Shown one piece after another: positions 31,627 to 43,688 of a stretch of 64,000 nt of DNA. Position numbers and translations under genes: made by a program. The first letter of the stretch is position 1; the number at the start of each line of letters is the position of its first letter. The DNA is from Acidovorax benzenivorans. Lineage in GTDB: Bacteria; Pseudomonadota; Gammaproteobacteria; Burkholderiales; Burkholderiaceae_C. The stretch spans positions 124,001 to 188,000 of the forward strand of contig NZ_JAPCKI010000007.1 in the NCBI RefSeq assembly GCF_028680575.1. Reading direction: 5' to 3'. Below the pieces are notes generated by a model. It had not been told where the DNA came from. It was given only the letters and a program-made list of their open reading frames with translations, and made no database searches.

Positions 31627-32619
31627 TTAGCGCTTGTCCAGGCCAGCTGGCGGCCAGTTCTCAAGCTTCATGCCCAGCGTGAGACCACGCGATGCGAGCA
31701 CTTCCTTGATCTCGTTGAGCGACTTGCGACCCAGATTAGGCGTCTTGAGCAACTCGTTCTCGGTGCGCTGAATCAGATCACCGATGTAGTAAATGTTCTC
31801 AGCCTTCAAGCAGTTGGCGGAACGCACGGTCAACTCCAACTCGTCCACTGGGCGCAGCAGGATTGGATCGAATGTGGCGTTGCCGCGTGGGCCTGCCGGT
31901 GCGTCAAACGCAGCCAACTCGCCACCTTCCAGCTGTGCAAACACAGCCAGTTGTTCCACCAAAATCTTGGCGGAGGCGCGCACTGCATCTTCAGCGGTGA
32001 TCGCACCGTTGGTCTCGATTTCAACAACCAGCTTGTCCAAGTCGGTACGCTGCTCCACGCGAGCGCTTTCCACGGTGTAGCTCACGCGCTTCACTGGGGA
32101 GAACGATGCGTCCAGCACAATGCGGCCAATCGACTTGGTCGATTCGTCAGCATAGCGGCGCAGGCTACCAGGTACATAGCCGCGGCCCTTCTCGACCTTG
32201 ATCTGCATGTCCAGCTTGCCGCCTGCCGAAAGGTTGGCAATCACATGATCAGGGTTGACGATTTCCACGTCGTGAGGGGTCTGGATGTCACGGGCAGTGA
32301 CTACGCCCTCGCCATCCTTGCGCAGGCTCAACGTCACTTCGTCACGGTTGTGGAGCTTGAACACCACACCCTTGAGATTCAACAGAATGTTGACTACGTC
32401 TTCTTGAACGCCGTCAATGGACGAATACTCGTGCAGCACCCCTGCTATCGTGACTTCCGTCGCTGCGTAACCCACCATGGACGAGAGCAGGACGCGCCGA
32501 ATGGCATTGCCCAGCGTGTGGCCGTACCCACGCTCGAACGGCTCCAGTGCGACCTTGGCACGATTGTGGCCAAGCTGCTCGACATTGATCGCCTTGGGTT
32601 TCAGCAAATTGGTTTGCAT
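31627..32619 (-). CDS. rpoA: DNA-directed RNA polymerase alpha subunit
   Basis: 330-residue RpoA of full length. The N-terminal assembly domain (about 1-230) has [20 protein letters not shown] and the C-terminal domain (about 250-320) has [20 protein letters not shown], which contacts UP elements and activators. Fourth gene of the alpha operon after rpsM, rpsK and rpsD; followed by tandem terminators before rplQ. Confidence 0.99.
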   Translation of the reverse strand: MQTNLLKPKAINVEQLGHNRAKVALEPFERGYGHTLGNAIRRVLLSSMVGYAATEVTIAGVLHEYSSIDGVQEDVVNILLNLKGVVFKLHNRDEVTLSLRKDGEGVVTARDIQTPHDVEIVNPDHVIANLSAGGKLDMQIKVEKGRGYVPGSLRRYADESTKSIGRIVLDASFSPVKRVSYTVESARVEQRTDLDKLVVEIETNGAITAEDAVRASAKILVEQLAVFAQLEGGELAAFDAPAGPRGNATFDPILLRPVDELELTVRSANCLKAENIYYIGDLIQRTENELLKTPNLGRKSLNEIKEVLASRGLTLGMKLENWPPAGLDKR

Positions 32620-32677
32620 TCAGACTTCCTCTCAATACCCCCAGCTCGTTACACCGGTAAGGCTGGTGAAGCGCCTA

Positions 32678-32697
32678 AACCGCGATGCCTCGCGGTT
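32678..32697 (-). other. Hairpin in the rpsD-rpoA spacer
   Basis: AACCGCGA and TCGCGGTT form an 8-bp stem with a 4-base loop in the 112-bp spacer. No U-tract follows, so it looks like an mRNA-structure or processing element rather than a terminator. Confidence 0.45.
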
Positions 32698-32731
32698 CAG
32701 GGACGGTTTTCTCGAAATATGTACCGAGCGA

Positions 32732-33355
32732 TTAGCGCGAGTACAACTCAACGATCAGGGATTCGTTGATGTCGGCGCCAAACTCATCACGGTCTGGCAC
32801 CTTCTTGAAGATGCCTTCAGCCTTCTCGGCATTCACTTCCACCCAGGCAGGCATACCCACTTGTGCGGCCAGTTGCAGGGCTTCCACCACGCGATTTTGC
32901 TTCTTGGACTTTTCGCGCACTGCAACCACGTCACCCGTCTTCACGAGGTACGAAGCGATGTTCACGGACTTGCCGTTCACGGTAATCGCCTTGTGCGACA
33001 CCAGCTGGCGTGCTTCAGCGCGGGTCGAACCGAAACCCATGCGGTACACGACGTTGTCGAGACGGGATTCCAGCAGGAACAGCAGGTTGGCGCCGGTGTT
33101 GCCCTTCTTGCCTTCAGCGGCTTCGAAGTAACGGCGGAATTGCTTTTCCAGCACGCCGTACATGCGCTTGACCTTCTGCTTTTCACGCAGTTGCAGACCG
33201 TAGTCAGAGGTACGGGCACCCGAGGTGCGGCCGTGCTGACCAGGCTTGGAATCGAACTTGGACTTGTCGGCGATCGAGCGGCGTGCGCTCTTCAGGAACA
33301 GGTCCGTGCCTTCACGGCGGGAGAGTTTGGCCTTGGGGCCGAGGTAACGTGCCAC
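32732..33355 (-). CDS. rpsD: 30S ribosomal protein S4
   Basis: 207-residue S4, opening [20 protein letters not shown], with the S4 RNA-binding domain (about 95-160, [20 protein letters not shown]). In E. coli S4 represses the alpha operon by binding a leader pseudoknot near rpsM. Third gene of the alpha operon, with spacers of about 90-110 bp on each side that hold hairpins. Confidence 0.99.
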   Translation of the reverse strand: MARYLGPKAKLSRREGTDLFLKSARRSIADKSKFDSKPGQHGRTSGARTSDYGLQLREKQKVKRMYGVLEKQFRRYFEAAEGKKGNTGANLLFLLESRLDNVVYRMGFGSTRAEARQLVSHKAITVNGKSVNIASYLVKTGDVVAVREKSKKQNRVVEALQLAAQVGMPAWVEVNAEKAEGIFKKVPDRDEFGADINESLIVELYSR

Positions 33356-33397
33356 TTGAGCTTCCTTTGTGTCATCTACCGCAAACCATTGCGGGAG

Positions 33398-33428
33398 CCG
33401 CCTGAGGCGCTTTCGCGTTCACAGGCGG
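33398..33428 (-). other. Hairpin in the rpsK-rpsD spacer
   Basis: CCGCCTG (33398-33404) pairs with CAGGCGG (33422-33428); the interior can pair further (GCGCTTTCGCG). There is no following U-tract, so it is probably a processing or stability structure inside the alpha operon. Confidence 0.45.
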
Positions 33429-33445
33429 CGGTGGGCTTAGAGAGA

Positions 33446-33850
33446 TTAGATACGACGGCGCTTTTGAGGGCGGCAACCGTTGTGCGGCACCGGAGTCACA
33501 TCGGAGATCGATGTGATGCGGATGCCCAGTGCGCCCAGTGCGCGCACCGACGATTCGCGACCAGGACCTGGGCCCTTGATCTCAACGTCAAGATTCTTGA
33601 TACCTTGATCGATGGCAGCGCGGCCAGCCACTTCCGAAGCCACCTGGGCTGCGAATGGGGTGGACTTACGCGAGCCCTTGAAACCTTGGCCACCGGACGA
33701 AGCCCACGACAGGGCGTTGCCCTGGCGATCGGTGATCGTGATGATGGTGTTGTTGAACGAGGCGTGCACGTGTGCAATGCCGTCCGAAACGTTCTTCCGG
33801 ACCTTCTTGCGAACGCGCTGAGCTGCGTTATTGGCAGGAGACTTAGCCAT
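33446..33850 (-). CDS. rpsK: 30S ribosomal protein S11
   Basis: 134-residue S11 with the conserved [21 protein letters not shown], and a C-terminus [19 protein letters not shown], which is universal. Second gene of the alpha operon, 16 bp after rpsM. Length and both ends agree with the family. Confidence 0.99.
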   Translation of the reverse strand: MAKSPANNAAQRVRKKVRKNVSDGIAHVHASFNNTIITITDRQGNALSWASSGGQGFKGSRKSTPFAAQVASEVAGRAAIDQGIKNLDVEIKGPGPGRESSVRALGALGIRITSISDVTPVPHNGCRPQKRRRI

Positions 33851-33866
33851 GATGATCTTTCAATCT

Positions 33867-34232
33867 TTATTTCTTCAGTGCAGCTGCACCCTTGCGCGGA
33901 CCCTTGCGAGTGCGAGCATTGGTACGGGTGCGCTGACCACGCATTGGCAGACCGCGGCGATGGCGGAAGCCACGATAGCAGCCGATGTCCATCAAACGCT
34001 TGATGTTCATCGTGGTTTCGCGGCGCAGGTCACCTTCAATGGTGAACTGCTCGATTTGCTCGCGAATTTTTTCTAGATCGCCATCCGTCAGATCCTTGAT
34101 CTTCTTGGAGTAAGCGATACCAGTTGCTTCGCAGATCTTGCGAGCGCGGGTGCGACCAATGCCAAAAATGGCGGTCAAACCGATTTCCGCGTGCTTGTGC
34201 GGCGGAATGTTAATGCCAGCGATACGTGCCAT
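33867..34232 (-). CDS. rpsM: 30S ribosomal protein S13
   Basis: 121-residue S13 beginning [20 protein letters not shown], with the HTH-like [11 protein letters not shown] and the basic C-terminal tail ([18 protein letters not shown]). First gene of the alpha operon, 23 bp after rpmJ. Confidence 0.99.
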   Translation of the reverse strand: MARIAGINIPPHKHAEIGLTAIFGIGRTRARKICEATGIAYSKKIKDLTDGDLEKIREQIEQFTIEGDLRRETTMNIKRLMDIGCYRGFRHRRGLPMRGQRTRTNARTRKGPRKGAAALKK

Positions 34233-34255
34233 ATGCGTCCTCTAATACTTTCCAA

Positions 34256-34369
34256 TCAACCTTGGCGCTGCTTGTGACGCAGATCCGTGCAGATCACGCG
34301 CACCACACCCTTGCGGCGGATGATCTTGCAGTTGCGGCAGATTTTTTTGACCGAAGCCGAAACTCTCAT
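34256..34369 (-). CDS. rpmJ: 50S ribosomal protein L36
   Basis: 37-residue L36 reading [20 protein letters not shown] and ending RHKQRQG. It carries the zinc-binding set C11, C14, C27 and H32, so it is the zinc-containing (C+) form. Found by direct translation because it is too short for usual cut-offs. It lies between secY and rpsM as in E. coli; the infA gene that many betaproteobacteria carry at this point is absent. Confidence 0.97.
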   Translation of the reverse strand: MRVSASVKKICRNCKIIRRKGVVRVICTDLRHKQRQG

Positions 34370-34477
34370 TGCATTCTCCTAAAACTTTTCCATCCGTCCC
34401 GGCTGTTTCGCACGGAACACAATTTGTGCCCGCGAAAAATCGTGGGGCGCCAACTCAACCGATATCCAACTCTTTGC

Positions 34478-34498
34478 AGGCAGCGCTGGGCGCTGCCT
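34478..34498. other. Hairpin between secY and rpmJ
   Basis: AGGCAGCGC and GCGCTGCCT form a perfect 9-bp stem with a 3-base loop in the 137-bp gap after secY. In the direction of the ribosomal operon it lacks a U-tract, so attenuation or mRNA processing between the spc and alpha units is more likely than full termination. The rest of the gap carries no gene. Confidence 0.5.
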
Positions 34499-34506
34499 TT
34501 ATTCCG

Positions 34507-35826
34507 TTACCCGGCTGCACTGCCTTTGAAGTTTGCCTTCTTGAGCAGCGATTCATACTGTTGCGACATCATGTAGTTCTGAACCTGGGCCATGAAGTCC
34601 ATGGTCACCACCACAATGATCAGCAGAGAGGTTCCGCCAAAGTAAAACGGTACGTTGTACTTCAGGATCAGAAACTCTGGCAGCAGACACACAAAGGTGA
34701 TATACACAGCACCGGCCAAGGTCAGGCGAACCAGGATCTTGTCGATGTAGCGCGCAGTTTGCTCACCTGGACGAATGCCTGGGATGAACGCACCACTCTT
34801 CTTCAGGTTATCTGCGGTCTCGCGGCTATTGAACACCAGCGCCGTATAGAAAAAGCAGAAGAAGATGATCGCAGCAGCGTAGAACATCACGTAGATCGGC
34901 TGACCCGGGGTCAATGCACCCGAGATGTCCTTGAGCCAACGCATCGATTCACCGGCACTAAACCAGTTCACAACGGTAGCAGGCAGCAAGATGATCGACG
35001 ATGCGAAGATCGGAGGAATCACACCGGCCATGTTCAGCTTCAGAGGCAAGTGCGACGATTGGCCGCCGTACACCTTGTTGCCGACTTGTCGCCGTGCGTA
35101 ATTCACCAAGATCTTGCGCTGACCACGCTCCACGAACACCACGAAGTAAGTCACCAGACCCACCACGATGACGATGAAGATGGCGGCAAGGATGCTCATG
35201 GCGCCAGTACGGACCAGCTCCAGAAGGCCCCCGATCGAACTAGGCAACCCGGCAGCGATACCGCCGAAGATCAGGATCGAGATCCCATTACCCAGACCAC
35301 GCTCAGTGATCTGCTCACCCAGCCACATCAGAAACATGGTGCCAGCCGTCAGGCTGACCACTGCGGTCAGGCGAAAGCCGAAACCAGGGCTCAGCACTAG
35401 ACCGGCAGAGCTTTCGAGAGCCACTGCGATACCCAGAGACTGGAACAAGGCCAAGCCCAAGGTTCCATAGCGGGTGTATTGAGTGATCTTCCTGCGACCA
35501 GCTTCGCCTTCTTTCTTCAACTGCTCAAAAGCGGGCAGCACGTAGGTCATCAGCTGCATGATGATCGATGCCGAGATGTACGGCATGATCCCCAGAGCGA
35601 ACACCGTGAAACGCGACAGCGCACCACCCGAGAACATGTTGAACAGGTTCAGGATGCCACCCTGCTGGCCACTGAACAGCTGCTGAAGTTGGGCTGGATC
35701 GATACCAGGCACAGGGATATGAGCCCCGATACGGTATACGACCAGCGCCAGCAACAGAAAAACCAGACGCCGACGCAGGTCGCCGAATTTTCCGGTCTTT
35801 GCAATTTGAGCCGCGCTAGTAGCCAC
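34507..35826 (-). CDS. secY: Preprotein translocase subunit SecY
   Basis: 439-residue SecY with ten predicted membrane helices, the channel-forming core of SecYEG. Recognisable features are [20 protein letters not shown] in helix 2, the plug region before it ([13 protein letters not shown]), and cytoplasmic loop [20 protein letters not shown]. Eleventh gene of the spc operon, after rplO, followed by a hairpin and rpmJ. Confidence 0.99.
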   Translation of the reverse strand: MATSAAQIAKTGKFGDLRRRLVFLLLALVVYRIGAHIPVPGIDPAQLQQLFSGQQGGILNLFNMFSGGALSRFTVFALGIMPYISASIIMQLMTYVLPAFEQLKKEGEAGRRKITQYTRYGTLGLALFQSLGIAVALESSAGLVLSPGFGFRLTAVVSLTAGTMFLMWLGEQITERGLGNGISILIFGGIAAGLPSSIGGLLELVRTGAMSILAAIFIVIVVGLVTYFVVFVERGQRKILVNYARRQVGNKVYGGQSSHLPLKLNMAGVIPPIFASSIILLPATVVNWFSAGESMRWLKDISGALTPGQPIYVMFYAAAIIFFCFFYTALVFNSRETADNLKKSGAFIPGIRPGEQTARYIDKILVRLTLAGAVYITFVCLLPEFLILKYNVPFYFGGTSLLIIVVVTMDFMAQVQNYMMSQQYESLLKKANFKGSAAG

Positions 35827-35850
35827 AGATGCCTTCCTTCAGTGCCACAC

Positions 35851-36282
35851 TCAGGCGACGCTGCCGCCAGCAGCTTCGATGGCCGCCTTGGCACCAGCCG
35901 TAGCACCCACGCCAGACAGCTTGACTGCCTTGCTAAGGGAGCCGCTCTTGATGACCTTGACCACCTTGGCCAGCTCACCCACCAGACCGGCTTGCTTCAA
36001 TGCCAGCACGTCCACTTCGGCCAAACCGAGTTGGTCCAGCGCCGTCAGCGTGACTTCCGCATTGAACTTGAGCAGGTGCGACTTGAAGCCGCGCTTGGGC
36101 AAGCGACGTTGCAGAGGCATTTGACCGCCCTCGAAGCCCACCTTGTGGTAGCCACCAGAACGGGACTTTTGGCCCTTGTGACCACGGCCAGCGGTCTTGC
36201 CCAGGCCGGAGCCGATACCACGGCCTACGCGGCGCTTGGCATGCTTGGCGCCGTCTGCGGGCTTGATGCTATTGAGTTCCAT
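35851..36282 (-). CDS. rplO: 50S ribosomal protein L15
   Basis: 143-residue L15 with the characteristic glycine-rich N-terminal extension ([20 protein letters not shown]) and [20 protein letters not shown]. In the spc operon between rpmD and secY, 10 bp after rpmD. Confidence 0.99.
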   Translation of the reverse strand: MELNSIKPADGAKHAKRRVGRGIGSGLGKTAGRGHKGQKSRSGGYHKVGFEGGQMPLQRRLPKRGFKSHLLKFNAEVTLTALDQLGLAEVDVLALKQAGLVGELAKVVKVIKSGSLSKAVKLSGVGATAGAKAAIEAAGGSVA

Positions 36283-36292
36283 GATCTATCTC

Positions 36293-36475
36293 TCAGACGA
36301 TTTTGACCAGGTAGCTGATCTTGTTAATCATGCCGCGAACTTCGGGCGAATCCTTCAATTCGCTGACGCTGTTCAGCTTGCGCAGACCCAGGCCACGAAC
36401 GGTGGCGCGGTGCGATTCCTTGGTGCCGATCGGGCTACGCACCAGTTGAATCTTGACGGTTTGTTGCGTTGTCAT
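36293..36475 (-). CDS. rpmD: 50S ribosomal protein L30
   Basis: 60-residue L30, bacterial short form, with [20 protein letters not shown] and [20 protein letters not shown]. It lies between rpsE and rplO in the standard spc order. Confidence 0.98.
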   Translation of the reverse strand: MTTQQTVKIQLVRSPIGTKESHRATVRGLGLRKLNSVSELKDSPEVRGMINKISYLVKIV

Positions 36476-36489
36476 ATTCAGGCTCCGGT

Positions 36490-37008
36490 TCAGGCGAAGA
36501 TGTCTTCGACCGTCTTGCCGCGCTTGGCCGCCACGTTCGACGGAGTCGTCGAATTGACGAGCGCGTCAAAGGTAGCACGGACCATGTTGTAGGGATTGGA
36601 CGAACCGTGGCTCTTGGCCACAATGTCGGTCACACCCAGCACTTCAAAGACTGCGCGCATCGGACCACCGGCAATGATACCGGTACCCTTGGGAGCCGGT
36701 GCCATCATCACCACAGCCGCGCCGTGATGGCCGGTTACGTTGTGATAGATGGTGCCGTTCTTCAAGGACACCTTGACCATGTTGCGGCGGGCTTCTTCCA
36801 TCGCTTTTTGCACGGCAGCAGGCACTTCCTTGGACTTGCCCTTACCCATGCCCACGCGGCCATCACCGTCGCCAACCACAGTCAGTGCGGCGAAGCCGAG
36901 AATACGGCCGCCCTTCACGACTTTGGTCACGCGGTTGACCGCGATCATTTTTTCGCGCAGACCGTCGTCTTGACCTTCGTTCTGCACTTTGGGTTGAAAT
37001 TTAGCCAT
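36490..37008 (-). CDS. rpsE: 30S ribosomal protein S5
   Basis: 172-residue S5 with the N-terminal double-stranded-RNA-like domain ([20 protein letters not shown]) and [20 protein letters not shown]. Position in the spc operon is standard, after rplR and before rpmD. Confidence 0.99.
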   Translation of the reverse strand: MAKFQPKVQNEGQDDGLREKMIAVNRVTKVVKGGRILGFAALTVVGDGDGRVGMGKGKSKEVPAAVQKAMEEARRNMVKVSLKNGTIYHNVTGHHGAAVVMMAPAPKGTGIIAGGPMRAVFEVLGVTDIVAKSHGSSNPYNMVRATFDALVNSTTPSNVAAKRGKTVEDIFA

Positions 37009-37025
37009 TTTTTATTCCGCTCCGC

Positions 37026-37391
37026 TTAGAACTGCAGGCCGGCTTCACGGGCTGCGTCGGCCAGAGCCTTAACGCGACCGTGGTAGGCAAAGCCTGCGCG
37101 ATCAAATGCAACCTTCTCGACACCTGCAGCTTTCGCCTTTTCAGCGATACGCTTGCCGATGATCTGGGCTGCAGCGGCATTGCCACCCTTGCCCGAACCG
37201 CCGAGCGACTTGCGCACATCGGCTTCTGCCGTCGAAGCGCTTGCCAGCACCTTGCTGCCGTCGCCGGAGATCACACTGGCGTAGATATGGAGGTTCGTAC
37301 GGTTCACGGTGAGACGCGCCACGCCTTGCTGTGCAATGCGGATGCGGGTCTGACGCGAACGACGAAGACGCTGCTCTTTCTTGGTCAACAT
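37026..37391 (-). CDS. rplR: 50S ribosomal protein L18
   Basis: 121-residue L18 that binds 5S rRNA: basic N-terminus ([19 protein letters not shown]), [13 protein letters not shown], and the C-terminal [20 protein letters not shown]. Standard place after rplF. Confidence 0.99.
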   Translation of the reverse strand: MLTKKEQRLRRSRQTRIRIAQQGVARLTVNRTNLHIYASVISGDGSKVLASASTAEADVRKSLGGSGKGGNAAAAQIIGKRIAEKAKAAGVEKVAFDRAGFAYHGRVKALADAAREAGLQF

Positions 37392-37402
37392 GTTGCAGCT
37401 CC

Positions 37403-37936
37403 TTATTTCTTCTTGGTCTCTTTGATCGTGATCTTTTCGTCCGCGTAGCGGATGCCCTTGCCCTTGTAGGGCTCGGGTGGACGAACAGCACGGATCTCAG
37501 CAGCGATCTGGCCAACACGCTGACGGTCGGCACCCTTGATCACCACTTCAGTGGGGGTAGGGGTAGCCACCGTGATGCCGGCAGGCATATCGATATTGAC
37601 CGGGTGCGAATAACCGACAGCCAGGTTCAGCTTGGAGCCAGAGGCAGCAGCCTTGTAACCCACACCGACCAAACTCAGCTTCTTCTCAAAGCCCTTGCTG
37701 ACGCCGACCACCATGTTGTTGACCAACTGGCGAATCGTGCCACTCATGGCATTGGCTTCGCGGGAATCATTGGCAGGCTCAAAGCTGAGCTTGCCTTCAG
37801 TGCTTGACACTTTCACCAGCGCGTTTTGCGCCAGCGACAGAGTACCACCAGAACCCTTGACAGAGATCTGGTCGCTTTTCACGGACACATCCACACCTGC
37901 GGGGATGGTCACGGGCATTTTTCCTACTCGGGACAT
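37403..37936 (-). CDS. rplF: 50S ribosomal protein L6
   Basis: 177-residue L6 made of two related domains, opening [17 protein letters not shown] and with the C-terminal signature [20 protein letters not shown]. Lies 25 bp after rpsH in the spc operon. Confidence 0.99.
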   Translation of the reverse strand: MSRVGKMPVTIPAGVDVSVKSDQISVKGSGGTLSLAQNALVKVSSTEGKLSFEPANDSREANAMSGTIRQLVNNMVVGVSKGFEKKLSLVGVGYKAAASGSKLNLAVGYSHPVNIDMPAGITVATPTPTEVVIKGADRQRVGQIAAEIRAVRPPEPYKGKGIRYADEKITIKETKKK

Positions 37937-37961
37937 TTCAGTTTCTCCTCAATGCCGCGGG

Positions 37962-38357
37962 TTAGGCCACATAGCAGAGCACTTCGCCACCGACACCGGT
38001 AGCGCGCGCCTTGCGATCGGTCATCACGCCCTTGGGCGTCGTGACAATTGCCACACCCAGACCGTTCATGACTTGTGGAATGGAATCACGGCCTTTGTAC
38101 ACACGCAGACCAGGGCGGCTGACGCGCTCGATGCGCTCAATCACGGGACGGCCTGCGTAATACTTCAGGGCAATTTCGAGTTCGGACTTGCCAGCTTCGG
38201 TCTTGACCTGGAAGCCGTCGATATAACCTTCGTCCTTCAGCACCTGGGCGATGGCAATCTTCACTTTGGAAGAAGGCACCAGAACCGTGGCCTTGGAGAC
38301 CATCTGTGCATTACGGATGCGGGTCAGCAAGTCAGCGATGGGATCACTCATGCTCAT
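37962..38357 (-). CDS. rpsH: 30S ribosomal protein S8
   Basis: 131-residue S8, the spc-operon autoregulator in E. coli. The start at 38357 ([18 protein letters not shown]) is chosen because it matches the family N-terminus and follows GGAGAG at about 8 bp; the longer open frame to 38495 runs into rpsN. C-terminal [20 protein letters not shown] is typical. Confidence 0.98.
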   Translation of the reverse strand: MSMSDPIADLLTRIRNAQMVSKATVLVPSSKVKIAIAQVLKDEGYIDGFQVKTEAGKSELEIALKYYAGRPVIERIERVSRPGLRVYKGRDSIPQVMNGLGVAIVTTPKGVMTDRKARATGVGGEVLCYVA

Positions 38358-38377
38358 GTTTAATCTCTCCTGCCTGC

Positions 38378-38683
38378 TTACCAGCTGGCCTTGGTGACAC
38401 CGGGGATGTCGCCATTGAAAGCCAGTTCGCGGATCTTGGCGCGAGCCAGACCGAATTGACGGAAGGTGCCACGTGGACGACCGGTGATTTCGCAACGGTT
38501 GCGTTGACGCGTGGGGTTGGCGTTGCGCGGGAGCTTTTGCAGGCCAAGGCGGGCTGCATCACGCTCTTCGTCGCTGCGCTTGGCATCGCCAGCGATTGCC
38601 TTCAGTTCCGCATACTTGGTTGCGTACTTGGCTGCCAGTTTTTCGCGCTTCAGTTCGCGCTGGATCAAAGCTACTTTAGCCAT
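38378..38683 (-). CDS. rpsN: 30S ribosomal protein S14
   Basis: 101-residue long-form S14 of the zinc-free type (no CxxC pairs), with [20 protein letters not shown] and an Arg/Lys-rich helical N-terminus. It follows rplE by 8 bp. The long S14 paired with a zinc L36 is a mixed zinc inventory within one operon. Confidence 0.98.
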   Translation of the reverse strand: MAKVALIQRELKREKLAAKYATKYAELKAIAGDAKRSDEERDAARLGLQKLPRNANPTRQRNRCEITGRPRGTFRQFGLARAKIRELAFNGDIPGVTKASW

Positions 38684-38691
38684 GCTTCGCC

Positions 38692-39231
38692 TCAGTTCTT
38701 GAACGGGAAACGGAAACCAGCGAGAAGCGCCTTGGCTTCTTCGTCGGACTTGGCCGTTGTGGTGATGCTGATATTGAGACCGCGCAGGGCGTCAACCTTG
38801 TCGTACTCAATTTCAGGGAAGATGATCTGTTCTTTGACGCCGATGTTGTAGTTGCCACGGCCATCAAAGGCGCGACCAGAGATACCACGGAAGTCACGAA
38901 CGCGGGGCAGAGCCACGGTCACGAAACGGTCCAGGAACTCATACATCTGCACGCCACGCAGCGTGACCATGCAACCAATAGCCTGGCCTTCGCGGATCTT
39001 GAAACCAGCGATAGCCTTCTTGGCCTTGGTCACCACAGGCTTCTGACCAGCAATCTTGGTCAGGTCGGCCACGGCGTTATCCATCACCTTCTTGTCCGAG
39101 ACTGCCTCGCTCACGCCCATGTTCAGGGTGATCTTGGTCAGACGAGGAACCTGCATCGGCGAGGTGTAACCGAACTGTTTGGTCAGCTCGGGAGCGATCT
39201 TGTCGCGGTAAATTTCTTGGAGTCGTGCCAT
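38692..39231 (-). CDS. rplE: 50S ribosomal protein L5
   Basis: 179-residue L5, a 5S rRNA-binding protein, with [40 protein letters not shown] and the terminal [10 protein letters not shown]. Standard spc position after rplX. Confidence 0.99.
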   Translation of the reverse strand: MARLQEIYRDKIAPELTKQFGYTSPMQVPRLTKITLNMGVSEAVSDKKVMDNAVADLTKIAGQKPVVTKAKKAIAGFKIREGQAIGCMVTLRGVQMYEFLDRFVTVALPRVRDFRGISGRAFDGRGNYNIGVKEQIIFPEIEYDKVDALRGLNISITTTAKSDEEAKALLAGFRFPFKN

Positions 39232-39240
39232 GTTTACCCC

Positions 39241-39561
39241 TTAGGCCGCCTTGATTTCAGCGCCGCTGGACTTGAACACGCGGACACGCGTGCCGTCAGC
39301 CTGCACCTTGATGCCCACGCGATCAGCCTTGCCGGTAGCGGCATTGAAGATGGCCACGTTGGACTGGTGAATCGGCATGGCCTTTTCGATGATGCCGCCG
39401 GTCGTACCCTTCATGGGGTTCGGCTTGGCGTGCTTCTTGACCAGATTGATACCGTCGATGACCAGATGGGAGTCATCCTTGCGCAGCGACACCGTGCCGC
39501 GCTTGCCCTTGTCACGGCCGGTCAGCACGATGACTTCGTCGCCCTTGCGAATCTTGTTCAT
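39241..39561 (-). CDS. rplX: 50S ribosomal protein L24
   Basis: 106-residue L24 with a KOW motif at the N-terminus ([20 protein letters not shown]) and the conserved [12 protein letters not shown]. It lies between rplN and rplE with about 10 bp on each side. Confidence 0.99.
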   Translation of the reverse strand: MNKIRKGDEVIVLTGRDKGKRGTVSLRKDDSHLVIDGINLVKKHAKPNPMKGTTGGIIEKAMPIHQSNVAIFNAATGKADRVGIKVQADGTRVRVFKSSGAEIKAA

Positions 39562-39570
39562 GGCGCGTCC

Positions 39571-39939
39571 TTAGAGAACTTCAGGAGCCAGGGACACGAT
39601 CTTCATGAACTTCTCGGTACGCAGTTCACGCGTCACGGGTCCAAAGATGCGGGTGCCGATAGGCTCCAACTTTGCATTCAGCAACACTGCGGCGTTGCCA
39701 TCGAATTTAACGAGCGAACCATCGCCGCGACGAATACCCTTCGCCGTGCGAACCACCACTGCACTGTAAACCTCGCCTTTTTTGACGCGGCCACGTGGAG
39801 CGGCTTCTTTGATGCTCACCTTGATGATGTCGCCAACGCTTGCATAGCGACGCTTCGAGCCACCCAGCACCTTAATGCAAAGGACGGACTTGGCGCCGGT
39901 ATTGTCGGCAACCTCTAACCGAGATTCTGTCTGGATCAT
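39571..39939 (-). CDS. rplN: 50S ribosomal protein L14
   Basis: 122-residue L14 counted from the ATG at 39939 ([19 protein letters not shown]), the family N-terminus and length; an in-frame start seven codons earlier is not conserved. It is the first gene of the spc operon here. The S10-operon genes that often precede it (rpsQ and others) are absent, and glpD lies upstream instead. Confidence 0.98.
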   Translation of the reverse strand: MIQTESRLEVADNTGAKSVLCIKVLGGSKRRYASVGDIIKVSIKEAAPRGRVKKGEVYSAVVVRTAKGIRRGDGSLVKFDGNAAVLLNAKLEPIGTRIFGPVTRELRTEKFMKIVSLAPEVL

Positions 39940-40097
39940 TTCAATATTCCCAACTTGCACCAGAAGACAACAGCCCCAGAGAACTTCTCAAGGGCCGCAG
40001 ATCAGCCAGTCAGTCTTGGGCCCGTCGTCCGCACCGCAAACCATTTGCAGCACTTCCCGCTGGGCAGAAACTTCACGTAGGAAACGCGAAGCCCTCG
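39940..40097 (-). promoter_or_regulatory. spc operon leader region
   Basis: About 150-nt untranslated leader between the promoter and rplN. No open frame of note. GGGA about 8 bases before the rplN ATG is the ribosome-binding site. Whether it contains a protein-binding control structure is not evident by eye. Confidence 0.5.
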
Positions 40098-40126
40098 ATT
40101 ATTGCAAAGGACTTTTGGAAAGTCAA
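40098..40126 (-). promoter_or_regulatory. spc operon promoter
   Basis: On the minus strand, TTGACT (40126-40121), a 17-bp spacer and AATAAT (40103-40098) preceded by TGC: a near-consensus sigma-70 promoter, the strongest seen by eye in this window. It begins 8 bp past the glpD stop codon and fires toward rplN. Confidence 0.85.
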
Positions 40127-40133
40127 GTGCGTG

Positions 40134-41741
40134 TCACTCAGGCACATGCAGATACTGTTGCGCCAGGACCAGAAAGACCTCCAGTTGCGGGTCGCCCCCC
40201 AGCTCCTCGCGCAGGATGCCAGCGACGACCGGCGCCAACTCTATGGCCTTGCGGGCATCCAGAAACAGCAGGCGCGAGCGTCGCGCCAGCACGTCTTCCA
40301 CCGTGCAGGCATATTCGTAGCGTGCCGCAAAGCGCACCATAGCCTCCGTCAGGCCACCGCCCAGATCCGCCTGTGCTCCTGGCGTTGCCTGCACAGCGGC
40401 CGCTTCACTGCCGTAGGAGTGCAGTCCCTGGGCATCGCTAATGCGGTGCTGCACAGGCTCCTGGGGAGTTCCCACCAGCGGCAGATGGTTGGTCACACCA
40501 GCTGGTTTTTCAGGCAGCAGCCCCGTGGTGAAGCATTTTTGCAACACATCTTCGGCCATCGCCCGGTAGGTGGTCCATTTGCCACCGGTCACGGTGATCA
40601 GGCCACTGCGGCTGGCCAATACGGTGTGCTCCCGACTGATCTTCTTGGTGTTGTCGCCATCGTCGTCCTGCGGCTTGACCAACGGACGCAAGCCCACCCA
40701 GATACTGCGGATGTCCTCGACGCGGGGCGCGCGGGTCAGGTAACGCGCGGACTCCTCCAGGATGAATCGCACCTCCTCCCGGAAGGGCTCGGGCTCACGA
40801 ACCACATCCTGGCGCGGGCTGTCGGTGGTCCCCAAAATGAGCTTGCCGAGCCATGGCACCGCAAACAACACGCGGCCATCGGCGGTCTTGGGCACCATCA
40901 GCGCGTGGTCGGACGGAAGGAACTCCCGGTCCACCACAATGTGCACGCCCTGGCTGGGCGCCACCATGGGCTTGACGGGCCTCCCAATGGCTTCGCCGTC
41001 CATCTGGCGCAGGGTGTCCACCCACACGCCCGTGGCATTCACCACCGACCGGGCACGCACCGTGAACTGCTGGCCACTGTCCGTGTCTTCACAGACAAAC
41101 CCCACGACCTTGCCGGCCTCGTGAACCAGCGACCGGGCAGGGCAGTAATTGACAACCAAAGCGCCCAGGCTGGCAGCCGTACGGGCCAGCGCCAAGGCCA
41201 GACGGGCGTCATCAAACTGCCCGTCCCAATATTTGACGCCCCCCTTGAGGCCCTCAGTGCGGGCGGTTGGCAGGCATTGCAGGGTGCGTTCGCGCCCCAG
41301 AAATTCTGTGGCGCCCAGGCCGGCTTTGCCTGCGAGCGCGTCGTACATCATGAGTCCGATGCCATAAAAGGGGGTCTCCCAGAAACGGTACGACGGCATC
41401 ACGAAGGGCAGAGGTTGCGCCAGATGGGGCGCATTGTGCAGCAGCGTGGTGCGCTCATGCAGCGCCTCGCGCACCAGCGCAATGTTGCCCTGTGCTAGGT
41501 AACGCACCCCGCCATGCACCAGCTTGGTGGCGCGGGACGAAGTCCCTTTAGCGAAGTCGTGTGAATCCACCAAGACCACGCTGAAGCCACGCGCCGCAGC
41601 ATCCAGCGCCACCCCCAGACCCGTCGCGCCCCCGCCGATCACGGCGAGGTCATAGTGGTGCGGCTGGGCGAGGCGGGCCAGGAGGTCGGCGCGCCGTGTG
41701 GGAAGGGGAGCGGTGGCAATGGTCATGGGGTGATTGTCCAT
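40134..41741 (-). CDS. glpD: Glycerol-3-phosphate dehydrogenase (aerobic, FAD)
   Basis: 535-residue flavoprotein that oxidises glycerol-3-phosphate to dihydroxyacetone phosphate at the inner membrane, passing electrons to quinone. FAD-binding YDLAVIGGGATGLGVALDAA lies near residues 29-48, followed by SSRATKLVHGGVRYLAQG and the C-terminal TVEDVLARRSRLLFLDA. Last step of the glycerol pathway encoded by the neighbouring cluster. The start is uncertain between ATG at 41741 and 41726. A palindromic candidate GlpR operator lies 18 bp upstream. The stop is 8 bp from the spc promoter, so no terminator fits between them. Confidence 0.95.
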   Translation of the reverse strand: MDNHPMTIATAPLPTRRADLLARLAQPHHYDLAVIGGGATGLGVALDAAARGFSVVLVDSHDFAKGTSSRATKLVHGGVRYLAQGNIALVREALHERTTLLHNAPHLAQPLPFVMPSYRFWETPFYGIGLMMYDALAGKAGLGATEFLGRERTLQCLPTARTEGLKGGVKYWDGQFDDARLALALARTAASLGALVVNYCPARSLVHEAGKVVGFVCEDTDSGQQFTVRARSVVNATGVWVDTLRQMDGEAIGRPVKPMVAPSQGVHIVVDREFLPSDHALMVPKTADGRVLFAVPWLGKLILGTTDSPRQDVVREPEPFREEVRFILEESARYLTRAPRVEDIRSIWVGLRPLVKPQDDDGDNTKKISREHTVLASRSGLITVTGGKWTTYRAMAEDVLQKCFTTGLLPEKPAGVTNHLPLVGTPQEPVQHRISDAQGLHSYGSEAAAVQATPGAQADLGGGLTEAMVRFAARYEYACTVEDVLARRSRLLFLDARKAIELAPVVAGILREELGGDPQLEVFLVLAQQYLHVPE

Positions 41742-41758
41742 GGGCGGAGTGGAAGACC

Positions 41759-41775
41759 AAGGGTTTACCCTTGAA
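41759..41775 (-). promoter_or_regulatory. Candidate GlpR operator before glpD
   Basis: AAGGGTTTACCCTTGAA; the first 14 bases form a near-palindrome (AAGGGT-TT-ACCCTT). Eleven bases (GGTTTACCCTT) recur exactly in the glpS-glpR intergenic region at 48073-48083. Shared motif in two promoters of one regulon suggests GlpR control. Confidence 0.6.
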
Positions 41776-41840
41776 TTCCCGACACTCCCGGGGTGAAAAC
41801 CCGCTCTGCGGCCGCGCAGGTGCCGAGAACGGTATGGAGC

Positions 41841-41878
41841 AAAAAAGGCAGCCAGAGACCTTGTGAGCCCTGGCTGCC
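41841..41878 (-). terminator. Terminator after glpV
   Basis: Minus-strand GGCAGCCAG pairs with CTGGCTGCC (9-bp perfect stem) and is followed by six U residues (complement of A at 41841-41846). Rho-independent; it ends the glpSTPQUV transcript before glpD, so glpD probably has its own promoter. Confidence 0.9.
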
Positions 41879-41915
41879 GATCAATGGTGGTTACAGCAAC
41901 ACCTTGATCTGTGGA

Positions 41916-43646
<1,731 letters not shown>

Positions 43647-43688
43647 AGTGCCTGTCTCCTCATAGTCATCTCCCCTTTGGATGCAAGG

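Noticed and set aside
34478-34498. Full terminator between secY and rpmJ
   Set aside because: The stem is good, but on the operon strand no U-run follows, so it was called a hairpin only.
40131-41498. 455-codon plus-strand open frame opposite glpD
   Set aside because: Antisense shadow; the minus-strand GlpD has FAD motif and family length.
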